64,000 nt of DNA from Bathymodiolus brooksi (lineage: Eukaryota > Mollusca > Bivalvia > Mytilida > Modiolidae). Made by a program: the position numbers and the translations under genes. Location: assembly GCA_963680875.1 (NCBI GenBank), contig OY804589.1, forward strand, positions 27,764,353 to 27,828,352, in the 5' to 3' direction. Below the pieces are notes generated by a model. It saw only the letters and a program-made list of their open reading frames with translations, did not search any database and was not told the origin of the DNA. This document shows positions 42,195-53,700 of this stretch, piece after piece (within the stretch, counting starts at the first letter, position 1; the number at the start of each line of letters is the position of its first letter).

Positions 42195-42965
42195 CATGTG
42201 AACAGTTAAATTCAAATCAGGAAAAACGTAGCATGTTTACAGTTTAAGTTCAAATAACGAAAAATGTAACATGTTTACAGTTTAAGTTCAAATCACGAAA
42301 AATGCATCATGCTTACAGTTTAAGTTCAAATAAAGAAAAACATACCATGTGAATAGTTAAATTCAAATCTGGAAAAACGTAGCATGTTTACAGTTTAAGT
42401 TCAAATAATGAAAAACATACCATGTTTACAGTTTAACTTCAAATAATGAAAAACGTACCATGTTTACAGTTTAAGTTCAAATCATGAAAAATGTACCATG
42501 TTCGCAGCTTAAGTTCAAATAATCTAATTTGATTTGAATACTGCAATCTGACTGATTGATCCGCCTGGAGAATATTTTGGTTATACTTGATAACCTGGGT
42601 TGGTATTGTGACGTCACCAACATATTCATTCGCTAACGACAAATTCAAATAGTCCCTTGAAATAATCGTAATTAAAATCAAGGAAACATTAAATTTTGTT
42701 GTAAAAATTAAATTATAAGGAATATTTGAAATTTTTGAACAGGTTATACTTGTATACTGGTTTGGAACAGTTTACGCTTTTCATAAACCGCTTCACGTTT
42801 ATTAAGCGTAAACTGCCCCAAACCAGGTTATATTGTATAATCTGTTCAAAAATTTCAAATATTCCTTAAATATCGAAAAATGTACCATGTTTACAGTTTA
42901 AATTCAAATAACGAAAAACGTACCATGTTTACAGTTCAACTTAAAATCATGAAAAACGCACCATG
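42195..42965. repeat. 39-bp tandem array split by an insertion
   Basis: Unit catgtttacagtttaagttc then aaataacgaaaaatgtaac. About 8.5 copies lie at 42195-42526, and about 2.5 resume at 42869-42965 after the element at 42527-42868. Confidence 0.85.
42527..42868 (+). mobile_element. Dispersed repeat F, copy 3, with hairpin, inside a satellite
   Basis: The left part is repeat F. The right part (42713-42868) is a long palindrome: 'aaggaatatttgaaattttt' through 'ggtttggaacagtttacgct' pairs with 'aagcgtaaactgccccaaac' through 'aatttcaaatattcctt'. AAATA occurs at both edges but the duplication is not clean. Confidence 0.75.
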
Positions 42966-43172
42966 CTTACATTATGTATATAAAACTCTGATACAAACAT
43001 TTTGATCATACAATATTTAAATGTACCAATGGACTGTCTTATAACAGTAAATTACAATATACTTACAAACATTAGGGGGCAGCAAGACAACTAAAGAATA
43101 GGATGGCAAACAAAAATGAGTTGTCTCCCTTTATGATCCTGCAATCTTTACATTTACTGTACAATAAAAGTA

Positions 43173-43354
43173 CAGTCAAACCTGTATTAAGAGGTCATGA
43201 CCCTTGGGACCAAGAAAAAATGGCCTTATAAGACAGGTGACCTCTTAAAAGAGGTTCAATTCATATAAAATTTTCTATGACAGGACAAGAAAGAAATGAC
43301 CTTTTAATACAGGTGATTGCTTAATAGAGGTGACTGCATGGGCAGGTTAAACTG
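43173..43354. mobile_element. Pogo/Tigger-like MITE, copy 2
   Basis: CAGTCAAACCTGTATTAAGA to 'gggcaggttaaactg', with TA on both sides (43171-43172, 43355-43356). Confidence 0.8.
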
Positions 43355-43494
43355 TATACTATTAATAAATATTTGCTTTATTATTTGTCTAGTATACAAA
43401 GAACAATCTCCTGGTACCTGATTCATTTAGATAACATGGATGCGACAGAGGACATCTTTGAATATGATTAGAACTACACATGTTTCTACTCTTT

Positions 43495-43690
43495 TCAGCA
43501 CAATTTATCAGTTGTTTTGGAATTTTTAACGTTGCATGATAAACCCAATTTAGGTACATTGTTGGTGAAATAAAATTTATTTGCACTCGCATGTGAAACA
43601 GTCCAGAAAAGTTTGCCAACAGCTCTCTTTTCCACCTGTTTCTAAAGCTTGTACAAATAAATTTATAATTTTGACAATGTTCTTGTTTTA
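43495..43690. mobile_element. Palindromic element, family P (copy 3, decayed)
   Basis: Shares 'gataaacccaatttaggtac', 'attgttggtgaaataaaatt', 'gtttctaaagcttgtacaaa' and 'gacaatg' with 56500-56700. Arm pairing is weaker here. Confidence 0.65.
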
Positions 43691-44580
43691 TTATATATTC
43701 ACCAAGTTGCATTGACCCTAGAATGATAACAGAGGTTCTATAATTAGGTATGGCAAAATGTGTTCCCACGATACCAACCAGAGATAGTAACGCTACGACT
43801 GTGAATATATGACGGCAAGATTTGCTCGCCTTAATTTAAGCACAACAATAATTGCAAAAGTTTTTTTTCTTTTTTTTTTCAAATAGATAAAGGGAGGTAA
43901 TTTTTTAAAAATAATTTTGATAAAGGGAGATAACATCTACATATAGATAAAGGGAGACAACAAGAAAACAAAACATTAAAGTTTTGTTTAAAAATTGTTT
44001 AATTGTTAGAATGTTGATATTTCAACGTTATCAACAACATCTGAAACATTTGTTCTTGTATTATTTCTAATGTTATATATAAACTCTGCCAGGCTGCAAG
44101 GAGATTCTCTCCTGAGCCATGATCAGCATTTGTACTTTCCAATGAATCACTATTTGGACAAGATTTTTTTCGGTGATTCTTAAAAAGTAAGTTTTCGTCG
44201 TGATTGATAAAAAAAATTATGTGAATTAAAACTGTAGAAGAATTCCAAGTTCAACAAAATTTTGTCTTTCAAGCCAGACCTTATGAGAATATAAACACAA
44301 ATTGTCCATACACGAAAAGTCAGATTGCACGATTTCTAGGATGAATCTAGAGATTGTACATTGTCTGCAAAATATATAAAAAATCTCGTCAGGAGGACAG
44401 TGTCTTTCTGTAAGGTAAGTTCACTCTCCAGAAGAAAAAAATAAAGAAATCTTCTCCAATTTTTTAAAATGCACATGACACTTTTCTTCTTCTTTTTTTT
44501 TTATCCGATTGCATTTTGTTTTTAACAAATAACAATCAAAATAAATAATAAAAATAATATATCCTAAATTTAGATTATCG

Positions 44581-44705
44581 TTATCCGAACTGGAAACTGA
44601 ATCCTCCGGGAAAGCCTCCCCCTTGACCTCCTCCTCCTCCGAATGAAAATCCACCACCACCACCACCGAAAAACTGTTGGAATATCATGTTGGGGTCTAT
44701 ATGAT
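44581..44705 (-). CDS. DNAJC7: DNAJC7 last exon: glycine-rich C-terminus
   Basis: Encodes [12 protein letters not shown], then six and five glycines separated by FSF, then [14 protein letters not shown] and TAA (44581-44583). Vertebrate forms have DPNNIFKAFFGG and a shorter glycine segment. Confidence 0.93.
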
Positions 44706-47700
44706 CTGTAAAAGAAAACAAGATTATTGAATTCAATCAAAACTAGAGGTATAGTGAGCAAACCCCCCTTTGTATTAAGCTTAACATACAAACTATCAAA
44801 TAAAATAAAACTAGAGATACCGTCAAACCCGTTCAAGTGGTCACCTCTATTAACAGGTCATCTTTTTCTTGTCCTGTCATAGAAAATTTCATATGAATTT
44901 GAACCTCTTTTAAGAGGTCACCTTGTCTTAAAAGATTGACTGATTTGATTAATTGGTGTTTACCACCAATATGAGCAGTATTTCAGCTATATCTTAAAAG
45001 ACCACTTCCTCTTTGTCCCAAAAGTGACCTCTTAATACAGGATTGACTGCACTATTGTTTTATTGAACTTAAAACATATGACTCCCCTCCATTTTGAGAG
45101 ATGAAAGGAAAAATGGCAAATTTACTGATAATTTTAAATAAAAGACAGAATGGTGACTTGTAGCATAAAATGAACTGTGGCAATTTGCTACATCGGTACA
45201 CCAATATATTTTGCATTGCTACACCTGTACACCCAATATGCTTCGCATAACTTGTTATCCCTATCCCATTGGTCAATACTACATTGCTTACATCATATTT
45301 GACCAATGAGAGATCATATTGGTGTGTGAATCTCAATATAATTTCATGAAGGTGGTTTATGGTGTCTATCGCCATTTTCAACAATATTTCAGTTATATCG
45401 TGGCGGTCAGATTTATTGGTGGAGGAAACCCGAGTACCTGGAGAAAACCACAGGTACTTGTGGACAGGACCCTATGTTGCTCTCTTTTTTTTTTTTTTTT
45501 TTTTTAAGATATAAGTTAGAAGGTAAGTCACTCTTCTTTGTTTACATTGGGGTACTTGTTGTGCATTCATCTTAAATTTAGTGAATAAAAAAGTATTGAC
45601 TATACGGTAAAACGCGAGAGTTCCGGGTAAAAAGTTCGGGAATTTTTGGCACAAAATTTAATTTTACCCGGAACTCTTGCGATTTACCGTATAGTCAATA
45701 TTTGAAATGACCAGCAGATGTCGCTAATATCACACTTCCGTAGCTTTAATTCGAGTTTTCAAAAATGTCGTCTGAAAATCGCAAATCGCGAGTGGAAAAT
45801 GTTCTATGGAGAGTTGTCAGCTGCTGCAAATAAATATTGATGTGTGTTTTCAGGGAGAATAATATATACAGAGAAGGAATAAGCCAATTTCCAGACAGGT
45901 AGGCCTTTTTTATTCACTAAATTTAAGATGAATGCACAACAAGTACCCCAATGTAAACAAAGAAGAGTGACTTACCTTCTAACTTATATCTTAAAAAAAA
46001 AAAAAAAAAAAAAAGAGAGCAACATAGGGTCCTGTCCACAAGTACCTGTGGAGAAAACCACCGACCTGTCGCAAATCACTGACAAACTTTATCACATATT
46101 GTTGTATCGTGTGCACCTCGCCATAAACAGGATTCGAACTCATAACTTTAGTGGTGATAGACACTGATTGCATAGGTAGTTGTAAATCCAACTACCATAC
46201 TATCACAATGGCCTTGACATTAAAAATGAAAGATATAAAAAGAAATAACTCACCGTATCCTCCTCCTTCAAGCTCGTCAATGTCAGCACCACTGTCATAT
46301 CGTTCTTTCTTTTTAGCGTCAGACAACACACTATACGCCTCTCCAATCTCTTTGAAAACTTTCTCTTCTTCTTTTTGTTTTTCTGGTGTGTCATGACTGT
46401 GTCGATCTGTAAAAACACCCAGATAAACAAAATTAACAATTAAAAGGTTGTTTTTTTATGGAAACAATTGTCTCTCCCCTCCCCAATTTTGATTTATGAA
46501 ATATTCTATCGTCAAAAATGGTTTGATCTTAATACTGTAAGTGCATCTGATGCTCCCTATGGTAATAAGCAAGCATGCAAAATTTAAACTGTTTTTGATT
46601 TCTCTCCCCTCCCCCATTTTGATATATGAAATATTCTATCGTCAAAAAGGGCAAAAACTCCTTCAAAATGGTTTGATCAAAATGCTATAATGATATCTGA
46701 TTCTCCTTGTGGTAATAAGCAAGCACACAGAGTTGTGAGTACAAACTTATATGACAAACGGATGGACAGACAGGATAAAAACAATACAAGATGTTTGTGT
46801 ATCAGCATTACACATTAAGGACTGGTACCCTTTCTTATGTATCCAGTAGTTTTTTCTAATGCTGTGAATGTAGTAATTAATAAAGGACAAAGTCCTTATA
46901 ACTGTAGGCTGTCCGATTTTTCCTTCTATATTGATAGCCAAATATCTGTTCGCCGGAAGTTTAAAAAATAGATCAATTGATAATTTAGAAACGCAAAAGA
47001 AATATATTTCAATAAAAAATTCCCAATTCTTTAATTATTTACTCTATTGTAGAATCGAAATAAACTTGAAATAAAATTCTAATAAAAAAATCTCTTTCTA
47101 TGAAACTCCCGACGGAAGAGCGGCATACAGTAGGTAAAATGAACGGAACAGCCATAACAAATCGGCTACAAAATTCATTCAAAATAAAAGATAATAACTT
47201 GTACGGATCATCGTATTATTGAAATTTTAGGACTTCGTCCTTCAAACAGGTTGCCTGTCTCATATTATTTGCAGTGATTTTAGGGCGAGTGATATGGTGT
47301 TTAATGCCACTTTAAACATATTTTTTTTAGTTTTATTGGTGGAGGAAACCGGAATACCCGGAGAAATTCACCGACCTGTCGCAAGTAACTGACAAACTTT
47401 ATCACATAATGTTGTATCGAGTACATATCGCCTGAGCAGGTTCCAACTCACAACGTTAGTAGTGATAGACACAGATTGCATAGGTAGTTATAAATCCAAC
47501 TACCATACAATCACAATGGCCCCTGCAGTGATTTTAACCATTACCGTATTACAATAGTAGATACCAATGATTGTTATATTGATTGATTGATTTATTGGGT
47601 TTAACATCAACTTTAGCAGTATTTAAGCTATATCGTGGATGTGTCTGGTTATTGCTGTTAAATATTGAAAGTGGTCAATATCAAAATCCTCGCACAGTAA

Positions 47701-50700
47701 GGCTGCACCTTCTACAATGAAAAAGAGGCTTGATAAGAGGGTGGCCTCTCTTGAGGGGAACAATTTAGCAGTACAGTGGAACTTGAGCAATCCGACACCT
47801 GAGTTTTCCGACAAAAATTTATGGTCGCAAAGTATTTCTGTAAACTATTATAAAACCTAAGTATTCCGACATCCTGTACAATCCGACACATTTCCCTGGT
47901 CCCTTGGTGTGTCGGATTAGACAGGTTCTGACATCCTGTACAATCCGACACATTTCCCTGGTCCCTTGGTGTGTCGGATTAGACAGGTTCCGACATCCTG
48001 TACAATCTGACACATTTCCCTGGTTCCTTGGTGTGTCGGATTAGACAGGTTCTGACATCCTGTACAATCCGCCACATTTCCCTGGTCCCTTGGTGTGTCG
48101 GATTAAGACAGGTTCTGATATCCTGTACAATCTGACACATTTCCCTGGTCCCTTGGTGTGTCGGATTAGACAGGTTCCACTATAATTTACTATCTCGGTG
48201 CATCTGAAAAATATGGCATGATAAGGGGGGTGGCCTTTGGTGGTAGGGGCCTAATAAGTGGGGAACTACTATATCATATAAAAATCTTAAAAATATTGGT
48301 CGAAGGAAACTCTACTAACATAAAGTGAAATCGATGACAAGTTAAATCTATGACTGAAGTACGGCTATGGGTTGGGCGCTTAACACCACTTTCAACAATA
48401 TTTCAGTTATATCATGGCGGTCAGGTTTATTGGTGGAGGAAACCGGAGTACTCTGAGAAAACCACCGACCTGCCTCAAGTCACTGACAAACTGTACACCT
48501 CTCCTGAGTGGGATTCGAATATGCAACGTTAGCGGTGATAGGCACCGATTGCATAGGTAGTCATAAATCCAACTACCATACGATCACTACCACGATGGTC
48601 CCTATGGCTGACGTAAGAACAATGTAATGTTTTATAGAACATCTTCCCCTTTCTATCCCCTCCCCCCAAACAAAACAAATACTCCACATATGGCATAAAG
48701 CCAGCTGTACTAACTTACCTGGATGATGTACTAAAGCTCTTTTTCTGTAATGTTTTTTAATTTCATCCTCCGTCGCTGTTTTTGACACACCTAATATTTT
48801 ATAATAGTCCTTTCGTTTACTCTTTTTTAATTCTAATTTAGCTTCTTGTAATAATCTTTTATTTTCTGTTAAATAAAACATAATATTAAATTTAATTCAT
48901 AAAAATTAGGAACAAGTGAGTGAGAGATTGTTGAGCAATTTTTTCAGCCATATCATGGCAAGAACAAGTTATATTTCGATGTGATGATGTCTGCTTTGTA
49001 CTCGACCAACACGCTATTATTTTTATAAGGCTAGTTCACTGAAACTGCTGTCAACTGATAGACATATCGCTCCACTCAGATAAATTATCCTGATTCTCAG
49101 GCAACCAGTCTTTGCTCTTTCTCTTTAGTGCTGCATGCTTAGCATAGAAGCAACAAATACCAATTTGATTTGACCCGACCTCTAACCCACGATCTACCGC
49201 ACTCGAGGCGAGCATGCTAACCATTACACCACTGATGCAGTTAAATTAGCTATGAGGTGTAGTACAACATCATAAGATAAAGTTTATCGCTGATTTCAGA
49301 TAAATTACACATTACGCCATGAATACATGATACACCCATCCCCAAACAAGTGTTAATCCTGAAACAGTACCCATTTGAACAATCAAAATTGTATAGCACT
49401 GGAACAGCATATGTGATTTTGTCATAGCAAACTTAAATTATGATCCCATTACTGTGGAATGGCATAAGATGAAATCTCTAATATCAAAAGACACCAATGA
49501 GTAAGGTAGTTGGATTACCTAACAACTCATACAACCCTATCACCAATATGCCATGGGTTCGCGCCCGGCTTTGTAAATGACAAAAAATGGTGCAATCGCC
49601 TCTTAGCCGCAAGTGATCAATTTTACCAATTGCTTGCCCATGGTCACTGGTTCTCTTCGGGTACTCCGGCTTCTTCCACCATTAAATCTGGTCACCATGA
49701 TATAGCTGAAATATTGCTGAAAGTGGCATTAAAAAACCAAAAATCAATAATAAAAAAAAATAATTCAAAAATCAATCAAAAGACACCATACCTTTATCAC
49801 TACTAAAGCTTCATAATTTTTTTATGAAGTTTGATCAAAATCAAACCAAATTTGAGTTGTCATACATGTAAATAAATGCCTTTTTTAATGAATCAAGTCC
49901 CATAACTCTTCACAGAATTTAACATACCTCGAGATCTATCTAATTTATTAACTTTTTCATAATCTCTAACAGCTTCCTCATACTTTTCTGTATCCATATA
50001 ACTGTAAATAAAACAGAAAATACTGGTATAATAGGGTTAGGGTTATGGTATTCAATGCCACTTTCAACAATATTTCAACTACATTATGGCAGTCAGTTTT
50101 ATTGGTGATGGAAACCGGAGAACCCGGAAAAAACCACCGACCTGTCAAAAGTCACTCACAAACTTTATCACAAAAAGTGGTATCGAGTACACCTTGCCCG
50201 AGCAGGATTCGAACTCAAAATGTTATGCACAGGTAGCTTGAGCAGGATTCGAACTCAAAATGTTATGCACAGGTAGCTATAAATCATAACTACCATACAA
50301 TCACGACGGCCCCTACTACTGGTATAATAAGTACTCTGATGTAAGAAACATCTAAAACATTAAACTAAATCTCTCTCTTAAGCACTTCACTAATGAGTAT
50401 ACTTGTAGTCAAACATGTATTAAGAGAGGCCACCTTTGGGAAAAAGTGGCCTTATCAGACAGGTGACCTCTTAAAAGAGGCTTGATTCATATGAAATTTT
50501 CTGACAGGGCAAGACAAGGGTGACCTTTTAATACAGGTGATTGCTTAAGAGGTGACCGCATTGGAATGTTTGACTTTAATTTGCAAAAAAATGTTTAACA
50601 AACACAACTGTAAGTAAAATCACTTGTAATTCATTTTGTCTAAATAAGTAAATTATATATATATATATAGAATATATTAAATTATGCTAATAATAAACAA

Positions 50701-53700
50701 TACAACTGACATATTAAAACATAACATTTAAGGGATAAAAATTAACAGGAACCCAGAAGGTCAAGATCATTAAAATTTGGTCTAAGTCACTGAAAATTTG
50801 CTTTATTTAAGGTTATAAATAAAAATATATTTTGTTTCATGTAATCCCCACTGACCAATCAAAACTGCTCCTACTAAAAGAAACTTATCAGGAATTTAAT
50901 ATTTCCCACTAAAGTAAAGCTTTTTCAGTTACAACCAAGAACACAAAAAAAATTGGAGAGGACATCTTAACCATGGGCGAGTGAGTGAAAGATAGTTGTT
51001 TGACACCAAATGAGCATTTTTTCACGACAAGAACAATTTCATTCAATGAGATGATAATGATGTACAGTGGGTACTAGACCAACACAATTATTTGGATTTT
51101 TATAGTGCTAGCTCACTGAAACAACATTTCGCAGATAGACATGTCGCTCCACTCGGATACATTATCCAGATTCCAAGCCAACCAGTCTTTGCTCTTTCTT
51201 TTTAATGCTGTGTGCTTAGCGGAGAAGCAACAAATACCAATTTTATAGCCTTTAGTTTGACCCGACCACGACTAGAACTCACACTCTACTGCACATGATG
51301 TGAGCACGCTAACCGTTACATCACCGATGTGATGACATGATAATTGTTCTTTATCTTGACTTGTTAAAAGCTTATTACCATTTAGCCCTCCTGAGATATG
51401 CTTTAAGATAGCCATCATCTAATTCTATGGCTTTTGAACAATCATCAATACACTGCTCAGGTTTACCAAGCTGCAAAAAAAACAGTCAAAACTTTACAAT
51501 ATTGTAAACAATTAATTTGACATATTTAGACTAATGTATATGTCGAGAAATTTTTACTCTAAACGTTAGCTTTTCAAACTAGAGGCTCAGCCCACTGAGC
51601 CTGTATCGCTCACCTGACAATAGAATGATACTGAAGCAAATTTCAAAGGGAGATAATCATTACCTTAAAAAAACAGCAGCCATCTTGAATGGAGGGTGGG
51701 GCTGTCGGACACAATTTTAAAAGGGACACACCCAGGGACCATCTATGCCAAGTTTGGCTCCATTTGGCCAAGCTGTTTCAGAGGAGAAGATTTTTTTAAC
51801 ATTAGCCAATCAGAAAAAAGAATTATTCTTGGCGGCCATGTTTATAGGCCAAATGGAACGAAATGGAGAAACTTTATAGAGGACCTTACATAGATGCTTA
51901 CTGCCAAGTTTGGTTCCATTTGGCCAAGTTGTTTCAGAGGAGAAGATTAAAATATGAAAAAGTTAACGGACGGACGACGGATGCCAAGTGATGGCAATAC
52001 CTCACATGGCCCTTTGGGTCAGGTGAGCTAAAAAATGATGAAAAAAAGGGGAATAACTCCTAGACGGGTAATCAGATTTACTTCAAAATTGCAGGGCATG
52101 TAGATCTTGACAAGCTGAACATGTTTTCAGTTTACACTCAACATCTATCTCTTATAGTTTTTGAAATAAAGGATGAAAAGTATTAACATTTTTAAAATTT
52201 GATGAAAAAAGGGCAATAACTTCAAGATGGGTAATCAGATTTACTTTAAAATTGTAGGCTAGGTTGATCTTGACATGCTGAACATGTTTGCTGTTTAAAC
52301 TTAACATCTATCTCTTATAGTTTTTGAAATAAAGGACAAAAGGTATTAACATTTTGAAAATTTGACGAAAAAAAGGGCAATAACTCCAAATTGGGTACTC
52401 AAATTAACTTCAAAATTACAGGGTAGGTAGATCTTAATATGCTGCACATGTTTGCAATTTAAACTTAACCTTTATCTCTAATAGTTTTTGAAATATCAGA
52501 CAAAAATGTTTAAATTAAAAAAATAAAAAATAAAAAAGGGCAATAACTCCTAGACGGGTAATCAGATTTACTTCAAAATTGCAGGGCATGTAGATCTTGA
52601 CATGCTGCACATGTTTGCTGTTTAAACTTAACGTCTATCTCTTATAGTTTTTGAAATAAAAAACGAAAAGTATTAAAATTTTGAAAATTTGACGAAAAAA
52701 GGGCAATAACTCCAAGATAGGTAATTAGATTTTCTTCAAAATTTCAGGGTAGTTAGATCTTCCTGTGCTGATCATTTTTACCCATGTCAGATTTCTGATA
52801 TTATTAACGGTTTTTGAGTTGTTACCAAAAACGTGCAATTTAACCCTATGTTCTATTTTTAGTAACAGCGGCCATGTTTGTTGGCCGAATGGAATTAAAT
52901 GAACAAATTTTATAGAGGATCTTACATAGATGCTTCCTTCCAAGTTTGGCTCCATTTGGCCAAGCAGTTTCAGAGGAGAAGATTTTTTTAACATTAGCCA
53001 ATCAGAAACAAGAATTGCCCTTGGCGGCCATATTTGTTGGCGGAATGGGACGAAATGAAGAAACTTTATAGAGGACCTTATATAGATGCTTTCTGCCAAG
53101 TTTGGTTCCATTTGGTCCAGTTGTTTCAGAGGAGTAGATTAAAATATGAAAAGTTAACGGACGGACGACGGACGACGGACGCCAAGCGATGGCAATACCT
53201 CACATGACCCTTTGGGTCAGGTGAGCTAAAAAGTCCAAGAATAAATATGTGTTTCCCTTTCCATGATTTCAAAATTCAGGTTGCAAGGTAGGAATGTTTT
53301 ATTAATCATGAGATTGTTTTCGGCTTCAAAAACCTGACATCACATTTCTAAATTGAAAAATCAGCAATAGAAGTGAAAAGCAAGAATGCTTTGAAAGTTC
53401 TGCTTTCTTGCGAATGACAATGCTTTTATTTCCAAATGGAAAGGACTAATGATGTCTCTTCTATTCTACAGATTCACGAGTCATGAAGACTTTTGCAAAC
53501 ATCATTTCTGTCCATAAATTAAACGAAAAAAAACCCATTAATAAAGTAAAAATATCTGCAACCAGTCCGTAAATTTGTATCAATTAAGCATTTATCTGAT
53601 AGTTTCTTGTGTCTACTTGAAAAATAAACATTGAATGAGAATCAAATTTACAAATTTCCATCATTTTTTTTATCATAAAATGTTTTTATGGTCGCGTATA

